Source of the DNA: JACMQX01 sp044225675
Lineage (GTDB): Bacteria > Pseudomonadota > Gammaproteobacteria > Burkholderiales > Burkholderiaceae_C
Length of the DNA: 64,000 nt
NCBI GenBank assembly: GCA_044225675.1
Contig: JBGAIH010000006.1
Span: 102,887 to 166,886, forward strand
Reading direction: 5' to 3'
Under the pieces are notes generated by a model that worked only from the letters and a program-made list of their open reading frames with translations, did not search any database and was not told the origin of the DNA. The position numbers and the translations under genes were made by a program. Shown piece after piece: positions 42,405-51,729 of the stretch (position 1 is the first letter of the stretch; every line of letters begins with the position of its first letter).

Positions 42405-43217
42405 ATGCTGGCTGCGGACACGCTGAAAGACAAGGTGGTGCTGATCACCGGCGCCGGCACCGGCATTGGCCGCGGCTTTGCCCTGCGGGCCGCCGCCCTG
42501 GGTGCCAGGGTGGCCCTGGCCGGCCGCCGCCAGGAGCTGCTGGACGCCGTCGCCCGGGAGATCCGGTCGCGGGGCGGCGAGGCGCTGGCCTGCCCGGTCG
42601 ACATCCGCAAGCCCGACGAGGTCGAGGCCACGGTGCAGCGCGTGGTCGACGGCTTCGGCCGGATCGACGTGCTGGTCAACAACGCCGCCGGCAACTTCGT
42701 CGCGCGCGCCGAAGACATCTCGCCCAACGGCTGGAACACCGTCATCAACATCGTGCTCAACGGCACCGCCTACTGCACGCTCGCCGCGGGCAAGCGCATG
42801 CTGGCGCAGCGCAGCGGCAAGATCCTCAGCATCTCGGCTGCCTACGCTTGGTACGGCGGCCCGGGCACGGCGCATTCGGCCGCTGCCAAGGCCGGCGTGA
42901 TCGCACTGACCCAGACCCTGGCCGTCGAGTGGGGCGACCGCAACGTGCAGGTCAACTGCCTGTGCCCCGGCTTCGTCGACACCGAGCAATCGCGCACCGC
43001 GCTGTGGCCGTCCGAGGAAGCCCGCCGGACGATCCTCGGCTCCATCCCGGGCGGCCGCTTCGAGACGGTGGAAGAGACGGTGGAGATCGGTCTCTTCATG
43101 TGCTCGCCGATGGCCGACTACATCACCGGCGAGGTCCTGGTGGCCGACGGCGGCCAGTGGCTGAACAAAGGCGTGTTCAAGCTGCCCGAGCCGGGCCAGC
43201 GGTTCGCCAAGGTCTGA
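42405..43217 (+). CDS. SDR family protein, peroxisomal 2,4-dienoyl-CoA-reductase-like
   Basis: A 270-residue SDR with 'ITGAGTGIGRGFALRAAALG' and 'VNNAAGNFVARAEDISPNGW'. The catalytic tyrosine of classical SDRs is absent: the segment reads 'AHSAAAKAGVIALTQTLAVE'. It keeps the lysine as in peroxisomal-type 2,4-dienoyl-CoA reductases, which use the same substitution. AGGAGACA at 42391-42398 precedes the ATG at 42405; an upstream in-frame ATG at 42327 lies in the promoter and is rejected. It is the first gene of the atu-like operon and corresponds in position to the SDR genes atuB/atuG of Pseudomonas. Confidence 0.87.
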   Translation: MLAADTLKDKVVLITGAGTGIGRGFALRAAALGARVALAGRRQELLDAVAREIRSRGGEALACPVDIRKPDEVEATVQRVVDGFGRIDVLVNNAAGNFVARAEDISPNGWNTVINIVLNGTAYCTLAAGKRMLAQRSGKILSISAAYAWYGGPGTAHSAAAKAGVIALTQTLAVEWGDRNVQVNCLCPGFVDTEQSRTALWPSEEARRTILGSIPGGRFETVEETVEIGLFMCSPMADYITGEVLVADGGQWLNKGVFKLPEPGQRFAKV

Positions 43218-43250
43218 TGACGCCATTCGAGAGCGCGTGAAGGAGACCCC

Positions 43251-44006
43251 ATGACAGACAAGAAACGCCGGGTGGCCCTGGTCACCGGCGCAAGCCGCAA
43301 TATCGGCCGCTCGATCGCTCAGGCCCTCGCCCGCGACGGCTTGGCCCTCGTGTGCCTGGGCCGCGACCGTGCGGCGCTGGACGAAACCGCCCGGCTCATC
43401 ACCGACGCGGGCGGACAGGCTTCGGTGTTCGTGGGCGATGCGGCGTCCAACGACGCCATGAAGGCGGCCGTGGCCCATGCCGTGGCCACCTTCGGCGGAC
43501 TCGACGTGGTGGTCAACAACGCCGGCATGCTGCGCGACGGCCGGGCCGAGAAGATCACGCCCGAGGAGTTCGCCGCCGACCTGCAGGTGAACCTGATCGC
43601 GCAGTACGCGCTCGCCCACTACGCCCACCCCGAGCTCAAGAAGCGCGGCGGCGGCGTGATCATCAACATCGGCTCCATTGCGGGGCAGATGGCTTTTCCG
43701 ATGTGTCCCTCCTACGTCGCGTCCAAGGCCGGCATCGAGGGGCTCACGCGCGCGCTCGCGCAGGACTGGGCCCGCGACAACATCCGCGTGCTGTGCATCG
43801 CACCGGGCTACGTGGAGTCCGACATCTCCAAGGATGTGCTGGCCAACGAGGCCGCGGCCGACATGATCAGGAAGCGCATTCCGATGCGCCGCGTCGCCAA
43901 GCCCGACGAGGTCGGCGCCTTCACCGCGTTCTTTGCCACCGACGCCGCCGCCTTCTGCACCGGCGAGGTGTACTACATCGACGGCGGCCAGCGCATGGCC
44001 TACTGA
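43251..44006 (+). CDS. Short-chain dehydrogenase/reductase, FabG-like
   Basis: A 251-residue classical SDR: 'VTGASRNIGRSIAQALARDG', 'VNNAGMLRDG', 'INIGSIAGQMAFP' and the catalytic 'YVASKAGIEGLTRAL'. AAGGAGA precedes the ATG at 43251. It lies 33 bases after the dienoyl-reductase-like SDR. In the atu system two SDRs oxidise terpene alcohols/aldehydes or hydroxyacyl-CoA intermediates; the equivalent role is inferred from gene order. The NAD or NADP preference is not evident. Confidence 0.88.
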   Translation: MTDKKRRVALVTGASRNIGRSIAQALARDGLALVCLGRDRAALDETARLITDAGGQASVFVGDAASNDAMKAAVAHAVATFGGLDVVVNNAGMLRDGRAEKITPEEFAADLQVNLIAQYALAHYAHPELKKRGGGVIINIGSIAGQMAFPMCPSYVASKAGIEGLTRALAQDWARDNIRVLCIAPGYVESDISKDVLANEAAADMIRKRIPMRRVAKPDEVGAFTAFFATDAAAFCTGEVYYIDGGQRMAY

Positions 44007-44024
44007 GGAAGACGGGGACACGAC

Positions 44025-45611
44025 ATGACCGCACCCATCGACCGGATCGACCGGCTGTTCGCGCACAACGCGCGCACCCTGCCCGCGAATACGCACCTGG
44101 TGCTGGACGACGGCACCGTGCAGAGCTGGATGCACACCTGGCAGCGCGCGGCCGCCATCGCCCACGCGCTGATCGGCTCGGGCGTGCGGCCCGGCGAGCG
44201 CGTGATGGTGCTGGCCGGCAACTCGCGCGAGCTGGAGGAAATGTTCATCGCCTGCGGCATTGCCAACGCCATCTGCGTGCCGGTCAACATCCTCACCACG
44301 GCGCGCGAGCTGCTGGCCACGGCGCAGGACTGCACGCCCGCCGCGCTGTTCGTCGAGAGCCTGCTGTTCGACCGCGTGACGCCCGAGCTGACGGCCAGCG
44401 TGCCGGGGCTCAAGGTGGTGATGCGCGGACGGCACGGCGGCTGGCAGACCTATGAGGACGTGGTCGCACGCGCGCCGGAGGGCCAGGCCCAGGCCTGGCT
44501 GCTCGCGCCGCCCGTGGCCAGCCGCGGCGACGACCCGGGCATCATGATCTACAGCTCGGGCACGACGGGCAAGCCCAAGGGCATCCTGCTGACGCAGTTC
44601 GGCGTGGTGGAAAACGCGCGCATGACGCAGTCCGTCGCGCGGCTGCAGGCAAGCGACAGGAGCCTCGCGATGCTGCCGCTGTTCTCGTCCTTCGGTTTCT
44701 GCTGGGACTTCCTGATGCCCGCGCTCGCGGGCTCGCTCACGGTGGTGCTGCCGAAGTTCGACCCGCAGGCCGCGCTGCGGGCCATCGAGCGGCACGGCAT
44801 CACCATCCTCATCGGCGTGCCGACGATGTTCGCGCGCGTGTTCGACGCGCCCGAACTGGCCACGACCGACATCCGCACCCTGCGCCTGATGGACGTAGGC
44901 GGCGGCCCGGTGTCCGACAAGCTCAAGCACGACCTGAAGCACGTGCACGGCATCGAAATCATCGAGAGCTACGGGCTGACCGAGATCTCGCCGGTGGCGG
45001 CCGCGCAGATCCCCGGCGACGCGCACCGCGCGGGCTCGACCGGGCCGGCGCTGCCCGGCGTGGAGGTGAAGGTGATCGACGCCGACGGCCGGGTGCTGCC
45101 GCCCAACGAACCGGGCGAACTGTGCTTCGCCGCGCCGACGCTGATGCTGGGCTACTGGAACAAGCCCGAGCAGACGGCCCAGGCGCTGCAGGGCGGCTGG
45201 CTGCATTCGGGCGACATCGGCATCGTGGACGAGGACGGCCACATCTACATCCGCGACCGGCTCAAGGACATGATCGTGGCCAACGGCTTCAACGTGTACC
45301 CCAAGGAAGTGGAGAACGCGCTGGCCGAGCACCCGGCCGTGCAGAACGTGGCCGTGGTCGGCGTGCCCGACGAGATCCGCGGCGAAGTGATCCACGGCTT
45401 CGTGGTGCTGCGCGAAGGCCAGCAGGCCACGGGCGAGGCGCTGATCGCCCACTGCGCCACGCTGATCGGCAAGCACAAGCTGCCGCGGCAGATCCACTTC
45501 ACCGACAACCTGCCCTTGACCGCCTCCGGCAAGATCCAGCGCTTCGCGCTGCGCGACCGCGCGAAGGCGGCACTGGCCGCACAGGCCACCGGGCAGAAGG
45601 AGGCCGCATGA
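44025..45611 (+). CDS. AMP-forming acyl-CoA synthetase
   Basis: A 528-residue adenylate-forming enzyme. Motifs in order are the phosphate loop 'IMIYSSGTTGKPKG' (about residues 174-187), 'ESYGLTEISPVA', 'GWLHSGDIGIVDEDG', 'RLKDMIVANGFNVYPKEVE' and the catalytic lysine in 'SGKIQRFALR' near the C terminus. It activates a carboxylic acid with ATP to the acyl-CoA. It occupies the place of atuH in the atu gene set and overlaps the following crotonase by 4 bases. The acid is probably branched or terpenoid if the operon comparison holds. Confidence 0.92.
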   Translation: MTAPIDRIDRLFAHNARTLPANTHLVLDDGTVQSWMHTWQRAAAIAHALIGSGVRPGERVMVLAGNSRELEEMFIACGIANAICVPVNILTTARELLATAQDCTPAALFVESLLFDRVTPELTASVPGLKVVMRGRHGGWQTYEDVVARAPEGQAQAWLLAPPVASRGDDPGIMIYSSGTTGKPKGILLTQFGVVENARMTQSVARLQASDRSLAMLPLFSSFGFCWDFLMPALAGSLTVVLPKFDPQAALRAIERHGITILIGVPTMFARVFDAPELATTDIRTLRLMDVGGGPVSDKLKHDLKHVHGIEIIESYGLTEISPVAAAQIPGDAHRAGSTGPALPGVEVKVIDADGRVLPPNEPGELCFAAPTLMLGYWNKPEQTAQALQGGWLHSGDIGIVDEDGHIYIRDRLKDMIVANGFNVYPKEVENALAEHPAVQNVAVVGVPDEIRGEVIHGFVVLREGQQATGEALIAHCATLIGKHKLPRQIHFTDNLPLTASGKIQRFALRDRAKAALAAQATGQKEAA

Positions 45612-46402
45612 GCGACACGAGACGATTCCGCATCGAGCGCCACGGCGCCGTCGCCACCCTTGCGCTCGACTGGCCCGACAAGGTCAACGCCATGGGCCTG
45701 GCGTTCTCGCGCGACTTTCTGGCCGCACTGGACGCGCTGGAAACCGACGACGCCCTGCGCGCCCTCGTCGTCACCGGCAGCGGCAAGGTGTTCTGCGGCG
45801 GCGGCGACCTGCACGAGATCATGTCGCCCGGGCCAAGCCCGATCCGAAAGGACTTCGAACTGGTGCGCGGCTACAACCGCGTGGCCGAGCGCCTGCACTA
45901 CTTCGACCTGCCGGTGATCGCGGCGGTGAACGGCCCGGCCGTCGGCGGCGGCGCGGGCATCGCGCTGGCCTGCGACATCGCCATCGCGTCCGAAGCCGCG
46001 CGCTACGACATCTTCTTCGGCCGCCTGGGCCTGTCGGCGGCCGATGTCGGCGTGCCCTGGCTGCTGTCGCGGCTCATCGGCAGCCAGCGCGCGAGCTACT
46101 ACCTGCACACGGGCAGCACCATCGATGCGAAGGCGGGCCTGGCCATGGGCGTGTTCTCGGAAGTGGTGTCGCAGGAGCAGCTCATGCCGCGCGCGATCGA
46201 GCTGGGCCGGCAGGTCGCGGGCAACTCGACGAAGGACGTCGCGCGGATGACCAAGCTGTCGCTGCGGCACGGCGCGCGAATGGACTTTCGCGCCAACCTC
46301 GAATACGAAGCCTACGTGCAGACGGTCGCCTTCCAGTCGCCGATGCACAAGGAACGCATCGGCGAGTACCGCCAGAAGTTATCCAGCAAGGGAAAGAAGT
46401 AG
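45608..46402 (+). CDS. Enoyl-CoA hydratase/isomerase family protein, AtuE-like position
   Basis: A 264-residue crotonase-fold protein with oxyanion segment 'GSGKVFCGGGDLHEI' and 'GGGAGIALACDIAIAS'. The classical hydratase glutamates are not both present ('FFGRLGLSAADVG'). Its overlap with the synthetase (ATGA) and abutment with the AtuA-like gene (stop and start adjacent) place it where atuE, isohexenylglutaconyl-CoA hydratase, lies in terpene utilisation clusters. I infer hydration of the carboxylated enoyl-CoA; the altered residues may reflect its unusual substrate. Confidence 0.83.
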   Translation: MSDTRRFRIERHGAVATLALDWPDKVNAMGLAFSRDFLAALDALETDDALRALVVTGSGKVFCGGGDLHEIMSPGPSPIRKDFELVRGYNRVAERLHYFDLPVIAAVNGPAVGGGAGIALACDIAIASEAARYDIFFGRLGLSAADVGVPWLLSRLIGSQRASYYLHTGSTIDAKAGLAMGVFSEVVSQEQLMPRAIELGRQVAGNSTKDVARMTKLSLRHGARMDFRANLEYEAYVQTVAFQSPMHKERIGEYRQKLSSKGKK

Positions 46403-47791
46403 ATGACGACGAACGACAAGGGGCCGGTGAAGATCGGCTCGGGCTCCGGTTTCTGGGGCGATGGCATGGACCCGGCCGTGGAGCTGCTCAAGGGCGGCCA
46501 GCTCGACTACCTGTGCTTCGACTTCCTGGCCGAGCTGACCATGGCGCTGCTGCAGCGCCAGGTGCAGAAGAAGCCGGAACTCGGCTACGTGCCCGACGCC
46601 GTGCAGTTCATGAAGGTCATGATGCCGATCGCGCGCGACACCGGCACGAAGCTCATCTCCAATGGCGGCGGCGTGAACGTGCGGGCCGCAGCGGAGCGCA
46701 TGCGCGCCGACGCGAAGGCCGCCGGGCTCACCGGGCTGAAGGTCGGCATGGTCGAAGGCGACCACCTGCTGGCCCGCATCGACGAGCTGCTGGCCGCCGG
46801 CGAGAAGCTCGCCAACATGGAAACCGGCGAGGACGGCTTCGCGAGGATCCGCGACAAGGTCGTCTGCGCCAACGTCTACACCGACGGCAGCGGCATCGCC
46901 GAGGTGCTGGGCCAGGGCGCGGACGTGGTGGTGGCCGGCCGGGTGTCGGACAACGCGCTGTACGTCGGCCCGGCGATGCACCACTTCGGCTGGCGGTACG
47001 ACGCGGCGCACGTGGACCGCGTGGCCTCGGCCATCGCGCTGGGGCACATCGTCGAATGCGCGTCCGCCTGCTCGGGCGGCATGTCCTCGCGCTTTGCCGA
47101 GATGCCGCACATGGGGCGCGTGGGCTTTCCGTACTTCACGCTGCGGGCCGACGGCTCGGCCGACATCACCAAGCTGCCGGGCACGGGCGGCAAGGTGGAC
47201 AACTTCACCATCAAGGAGCACCTGGTCTACGAGATCGCCGACCCGCGCCGCTACCTGATGCCCGACGGCGTGGCGGACTTCACTTCGCTCACGCTGCGTG
47301 AAACGGGGCCGGATCAGGTCACCGTCGCCGGCACGCGCGGCCTGCCGCCGCCCGACACGCTCAAGCTCGTGATCGGCTACGAGGACGGCTGGATCGGCGA
47401 GTGCATGGCCTTCTTCCCCTGGCCCGGCGCCTTCGACCGCGCCGAGAAAGCCAAGGCCACGATGCTCGAACGCTTCGAGCGCATGAACCTCAAGGCCGAC
47501 AGCATCCACTTCGACTACGTGGGCCTGAACATGCTGCACGGGCCCGGCGCGCCCGCGATCGACCGCGACCAGGCCAACCAGATGGCCGAAGTCGGCCTGC
47601 GCTGCGCGGTGCGCACGCGCACGGCCGACGAGGCCGACAAGGTGCGCCGCGCCGGCAGCAACCTGTGGATCATGGGGCCGGGCGGCACCTCCTTCGGCAC
47701 GCCCATGAAGCCGCGGCCCGTCGTCTCGCTGTGGCCCACGCTGATCCCGCGCCAGTTCGTGAAGCAAACCGTCTCGGTGCTGGAGGCCTGA
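46403..47791 (+). CDS. atuA: AtuA-like acyclic terpene utilisation protein (DUF1446), N-terminal module
   Basis: A 462-residue DUF1446/AtuA-family protein beginning 'VKIGSGSGFWGDGMDPAVEL', with 'NGGGVNVRAAAERMRADAKA' and 'VVVAGRVSDNALYVGPAMHH'. In Pseudomonas AtuA is required for growth on citronellol and geraniol; its reaction is not settled. Full-length AtuA carries a C-terminal extension, which here is encoded separately by the next gene. It lies between the crotonase and carboxylase genes as in atu clusters. Confidence in the family is high; confidence that the substrate is a terpene is moderate. Confidence 0.88.
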   Translation: MTTNDKGPVKIGSGSGFWGDGMDPAVELLKGGQLDYLCFDFLAELTMALLQRQVQKKPELGYVPDAVQFMKVMMPIARDTGTKLISNGGGVNVRAAAERMRADAKAAGLTGLKVGMVEGDHLLARIDELLAAGEKLANMETGEDGFARIRDKVVCANVYTDGSGIAEVLGQGADVVVAGRVSDNALYVGPAMHHFGWRYDAAHVDRVASAIALGHIVECASACSGGMSSRFAEMPHMGRVGFPYFTLRADGSADITKLPGTGGKVDNFTIKEHLVYEIADPRRYLMPDGVADFTSLTLRETGPDQVTVAGTRGLPPPDTLKLVIGYEDGWIGECMAFFPWPGAFDRAEKAKATMLERFERMNLKADSIHFDYVGLNMLHGPGAPAIDRDQANQMAEVGLRCAVRTRTADEADKVRRAGSNLWIMGPGGTSFGTPMKPRPVVSLWPTLIPRQFVKQTVSVLEA

Positions 47792-47795
47792 CACC

Positions 47796-48122
47796 ATGAC
47801 CACACAACGACAACTCGCCGACATCGCCTACATCCGCTCCGGCGACAAGGGCGACATCTGCACCGCCGGGCTGATCGCGAAGAAGCCCGAGTTCTACGGC
47901 CTGCTCAAGGCCAGCCTCTCTCCGGCCATCGTGCGCCGGCACTACGGCGACTGGATCACGCGCGACGTCCACTGCTACCCGATGGACAACATCGAGGCCG
48001 TGGTCGTCGTGATGGAAGGGGCCCTGGGGGGCGGCGCGACCAAGACGCTGCGGCTCGACCAGACGGGCAAGTCGCTCGGCCATGCGCTCCTGCGGCTGCC
48101 GGTGATCGAAGCCGCCACGTGA
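47796..48122 (+). CDS. AtuA C-terminal-domain protein encoded as a separate gene
   Basis: A 108-residue protein beginning MTTQRQLADIAYIRSGDKGD, which matches the small C-terminal domain that follows DUF1446 in long AtuA proteins ('IAYIRSGDKGDICTAGLIAK', 'LLRLPVIE'). It starts 4 bases after the AtuA-like stop and overlaps the carboxylase subunit by 4 bases (GTGA). The break between the two AtuA parts is clean, with its own start codon, so this is a split gene rather than a frameshift. The two products presumably associate. Confidence 0.8.
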   Translation: MTTQRQLADIAYIRSGDKGDICTAGLIAKKPEFYGLLKASLSPAIVRRHYGDWITRDVHCYPMDNIEAVVVVMEGALGGGATKTLRLDQTGKSLGHALLRLPVIEAAT

Positions 48123-49723
48123 GCACGCTCACCTCCAAGCTGCGTGCCGCCGGGCCCGCCTGGGAACGCAACCTCGCCGCCTACGACGCCCTGCGCCGCG
48201 AGGTGAACGAGGCGCGCGCGCTGTCCACCGCCGGGGGCGGCGCCAAGGCCCTGGCCACGCATGCCGCGCGCGGCAAGCTCACCGCGCGTGAACGCATCCA
48301 CCGCCTGCTGGACGCCGGCACCGCCTTCATGGAGGTGGGCCAGCTCGCGGGCCACGGCCTGTACGCCGACGCCGTGCCCTCGGGCGGCATCGTCACCGGC
48401 ATCGGCTGCGTGCGCGGGCGGCTGTGCATGGTCATGGCGAACGACGCCACGGTCAAGGGCGGCACCTACTACCCCATCACCATCAAGAAGCAGCTGCGGG
48501 CGCAGGCGATCGCGCGTGAGAACGCGCTGCCCTGCATCTACCTCGTCGACTCCGGCGGCGCCTTCCTGCCGATGCAGGAGGACATCTTCCCCGACGAGCA
48601 CCACTTCGGCCGCATCTTCCGCAACATCGCCGAGATGTCGGCCATGAAGCTGCCGCAGATCGCCGCCGTCATGGGCTCGTGCACGGCCGGCGGCGCCTAC
48701 ATCCCGGCCATGTGCGACGAGACGGTGATCGTCACCGGCACGGGCACCATCTTCCTGGGCGGACCCCAGCTGGTGCAGGCCGCCACCGGCGAGGTGATCG
48801 ACGCCGAGACGCTGGGCGGCGCCGACGTGCACACGCGGCTGTCGGGCGTGGCCGACCATTTCGCGAACGACGACCTGCAGGCGCTGGCGATGGTGCGCGA
48901 GATCGTGGCCCGGCCGCGCACCGCGTCCAGGCTCGCGCCACCCTCCACGCCGCGCGAGCCGCACTACGACCCGGCCGAGCTGGCCGGCGTGGTCAACGCC
49001 AACCCCAAGGAGCCGATCGCGGCCACCGAGATCCTGGCGCGGCTGCTGGACGCGAGCTACTTCGTGCCCTACCGCGAGCGCTTCGGCCCCACCCTGCTGT
49101 GCGGCACGGGCGAGATCGGCGGCTTTCCGGTGGGCGTGCTGATCAACGACGGCGTGCTGTATTCGGAGTCGGCGCAGAAGGCGGCCAACTTCATCGAGCT
49201 GTGCAGCCAGACCGGCGTGCCGCTCGTGTTCCTGCACAACATCGCGGGCTTCATGGTGGGCCGCGAATACGAGGCGGGCGGCATCGCCAAGAACGGCGCC
49301 AAGATGGTGAACGCGGTGTCGAATGCGCGCGTGCCCAAGTTCAGCCTGCTGATCGGCGGCAGCTATGGCGCCGGCAACTTCGCCATGTGCGGCCGTGCCT
49401 TCGGCCCGCGCCTGATGGGCATGTGGCCGAACGCGCGGACTTCGGTGATGGGCGGCGAGCAGGCCGCCACGGTGCTGGCCACCGTGCGGCAGGACCAGCT
49501 CCGGAAAACCGGCGAGGCGATGGATGCCGCGCAGATCGAGGCCTTCAAGGACCCGATCCGCAAGCACTACGCCGACCACAGCAGTGCCGTCTACAGCGCC
49601 TCGCGCCTGTGGGTGGACGGCGTGGTCGACCCCTCGGACACACGGGCCTGGCTGACGCTGGGCCTGGCCATGGCGGCGGGCTCGCCGGTGGAAGAGACAC
49701 GCTTCGGCGTGTTCCGCATGTAA
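48119..49723 (+). CDS. Biotin-dependent acyl-CoA carboxylase, carboxyltransferase (beta) subunit
   Basis: A 534-residue carboxyltransferase of the methylcrotonyl-/geranyl-CoA carboxylase type. Motifs are 'NDATVKGGTYYPITIKKQLR', 'YLVDSGGAFLPMQEDIFPD', 'MGSCTAGGAYIPAMCDE' and 'NIAGFMVGREYEAGGIAKNG'. It transfers carboxyl groups from biotin to the gamma-methyl carbon of a 3-methyl-2-enoyl-CoA. It starts with GTG at 48119, coupled to the preceding gene. Whether it is a methylcrotonyl-CoA or geranyl-CoA enzyme cannot be settled from sequence by eye; the AtuA-like and AtuH-like neighbours favour a longer, terpenoid-like substrate. The HMG-CoA-lyase-like enzyme at 2881 could act further downstream. 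Confidence 0.92.
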   Translation: MSTLTSKLRAAGPAWERNLAAYDALRREVNEARALSTAGGGAKALATHAARGKLTARERIHRLLDAGTAFMEVGQLAGHGLYADAVPSGGIVTGIGCVRGRLCMVMANDATVKGGTYYPITIKKQLRAQAIARENALPCIYLVDSGGAFLPMQEDIFPDEHHFGRIFRNIAEMSAMKLPQIAAVMGSCTAGGAYIPAMCDETVIVTGTGTIFLGGPQLVQAATGEVIDAETLGGADVHTRLSGVADHFANDDLQALAMVREIVARPRTASRLAPPSTPREPHYDPAELAGVVNANPKEPIAATEILARLLDASYFVPYRERFGPTLLCGTGEIGGFPVGVLINDGVLYSESAQKAANFIELCSQTGVPLVFLHNIAGFMVGREYEAGGIAKNGAKMVNAVSNARVPKFSLLIGGSYGAGNFAMCGRAFGPRLMGMWPNARTSVMGGEQAATVLATVRQDQLRKTGEAMDAAQIEAFKDPIRKHYADHSSAVYSASRLWVDGVVDPSDTRAWLTLGLAMAAGSPVEETRFGVFRM

Positions 49724-49738
49724 GGGCGCACGAGCAGC

Positions 49739-51640
49739 ATGTTCAAGCGGATATTGATAGCGAACCGCGGCGAGATCGCCTGTCGCGTCGCGCGCACCTG
49801 CGCGCGCCTGGGCGTGGACTACGTGGCCGTGTACTCGGACGCCGATGCCGGCGCCGCCCACCTCCAGGGTGCCGTGCAGGCGGTCTGCATCGGCGCCGCG
49901 CCTGCGACGTCGAGCTACCTCAACGCGGCGCGCATCGTGCAGGCGGCACTGGACACCGGCTGCGAGGCCGTGCACCCGGGCTATGGCTTCCTGTCGGAGA
50001 ACGCGGACTTCGCCCGCGCCGTGGAAGCCGCGGGGCTGGTGTTCATCGGCCCGCGCGCCGAGACCATCGATGCGCTCGGCGACAAGGGCCGCGCCAAGCA
50101 GCTGATGCGCGATGCCGGCGTGCCGGTGGTCCCCGGTTCGGCCGAGGCAACCGAAGACCCGGCGCGCCTGGCCGCGCTGGCCGCGCAGGTCGGCTACCCG
50201 GTTCTGCTCAAGCCGAGCGCGGGCGGCGGCGGCAAGGGCATGCAGGTCGTGCAGTCGCCGGCCGAACTGCCGGCCGCCATCGAGGCCGGCGTGCGTCTGG
50301 CGCGCTCCAGCTTCGGCGACGGCCGCCTGCTGGCCGAGCGCTACGTGGAGCGCCCACGGCACATCGAGGTGCAGGTGTTCGGCGACAGGCACGGCAACGT
50401 CGTGCACGCGCACGAGCGTGAATGCTCGCTGCAGCGGCGCCACCAGAAGGTGGTGGAGGAAGCCCCGGCCACGATGATCGGCGACGCCACCCGCGCGGCG
50501 CTGCTGGCTTCGGCCGTCGACGGCGCGAAGGCCGTGGGCTACGTGAACGCGGGCACCTTCGAATTCATCGTCGGCGAGAACGGCGACTACTTCTTCCTGG
50601 AGGTGAACACCCGCCTGCAGGTGGAGCACCCGGTGTCGGAAGAGATCACCGGGCTGGACTTCGTCGAGTGGCAGCTGCGCATCGCCGCGGGCGAGGCGCT
50701 GCCCCGCACGCAGGCCGGCATCGCGCGCAACGGCCATGCGATCGAGGCGCGGGTGTACGCCGAAGACCCGGCGCAGAACTTCCGCCCCGCACCGGGGCGC
50801 GCGCTGTCGATGCGGTGGCCGCAGGGCGTGCGCATCGAGACGGCGCTGCGGGACGGCGGCGAGATCACGCCGTACTACGACCCGATGGTGGCCAAGGTGG
50901 TGGTGCATGCCCCCGACCGCGCCGCCGCGCTCGACGCCATGGCGGCCGCGCTGCAAGGCTGCGCGGTGATGGGGCTGACCACCAACCTCGGGCTGCTCGA
51001 AGCCATCGTGGCCGACCCGCTGGTGCGGTCGGGGCGCTTTCACACCCGGTACCTGGACGGTGCGCTGGAGGCACTCAGCGCCGGCGCGGCCTCGCCCGCC
51101 GCAGCCGAGTGCGCCGCAGCGCTCGACGCCGCAGCGGACCAGGCCCTGGCCGCCGCGGCGGGCCCCTGGCGCGGCGGCAGCCTGCTCGACCGCCCGGCGC
51201 TGTCGGCCACGTCGCCCGAGGGCCTGGCCACCTACTGGGAGGGCACGACCCGGCTGGACGTGGAGGTCGGCCGCGCCACGCGGGCACGCCACCGCTTTCA
51301 CGCGCTCGACCGGGGTGACGCCATCGAGCTCCAGGTGAACGGCTGGCGGCGGGTGCTGCACCGCGCCGCGCCCGCGGCCCGTGGCGGGGGTGAAGGCGAC
51401 GCGGCCGTGGCGCCCATGCACGGCGTCGTCGTGGCCCTGCCGGTGAAGCCCGGCGACGACGTGGCCGAGGGCGACACGCTCGTGGTGATCGAGGCGATGA
51501 AGATGGAAAACCAGGTCCGTGCCCCCCGGGCGGGCCGGGTCGCGCAGGTAAGATGCGAGCAGGGTGCGTCGGTGGCGCTCGGGCAGGTGCTCGTGGAACT
51601 GGCACCGGCCGGCGAGAAGCCACCCGCCGCAGCGGCGTAG
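49739..51640 (+). CDS. Biotin-dependent acyl-CoA carboxylase, biotin carboxylase plus carrier (alpha) subunit
   Basis: A 633-residue protein. The biotin carboxylase spans residues 1-450 ('ILIANRGEIACRVARTCARL', the ATP-grasp glycine loop 'SAGGGGKGMQVV', and 'FLEVNTRLQVEHPVSEEIT'). A linker domain and a C-terminal biotin carrier follow, with 'EAMKMEN' (biotinylated Lys588). It charges biotin with bicarbonate for the beta subunit encoded 15 bases upstream. The ATG at 49739 gives the standard family start (MFKRILIANRGEI). It is the last enzyme gene of the atu-like operon; two IclR genes follow after 89 bases. Confidence 0.93.
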   Translation: MFKRILIANRGEIACRVARTCARLGVDYVAVYSDADAGAAHLQGAVQAVCIGAAPATSSYLNAARIVQAALDTGCEAVHPGYGFLSENADFARAVEAAGLVFIGPRAETIDALGDKGRAKQLMRDAGVPVVPGSAEATEDPARLAALAAQVGYPVLLKPSAGGGGKGMQVVQSPAELPAAIEAGVRLARSSFGDGRLLAERYVERPRHIEVQVFGDRHGNVVHAHERECSLQRRHQKVVEEAPATMIGDATRAALLASAVDGAKAVGYVNAGTFEFIVGENGDYFFLEVNTRLQVEHPVSEEITGLDFVEWQLRIAAGEALPRTQAGIARNGHAIEARVYAEDPAQNFRPAPGRALSMRWPQGVRIETALRDGGEITPYYDPMVAKVVVHAPDRAAALDAMAAALQGCAVMGLTTNLGLLEAIVADPLVRSGRFHTRYLDGALEALSAGAASPAAAECAAALDAAADQALAAAAGPWRGGSLLDRPALSATSPEGLATYWEGTTRLDVEVGRATRARHRFHALDRGDAIELQVNGWRRVLHRAAPAARGGGEGDAAVAPMHGVVVALPVKPGDDVAEGDTLVVIEAMKMENQVRAPRAGRVAQVRCEQGASVALGQVLVELAPAGEKPPAAAA

Positions 51641-51729
51641 GCCCTTCGTAGGCCTTCGTAGAATAAGGTCTTGCCAGCCTCCTGGTTTCCGGACCCGGCG
51701 CGCACCCCGCAGTCAAACCACACACATTC

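Noticed and set aside
47791..47796. Frameshift breaking a single atuA gene
   Set aside because: The first part ends in a normal stop, the second has its own ATG 4 bases later and a coupled GTGA junction to the next gene, so a true two-gene arrangement is more likely.
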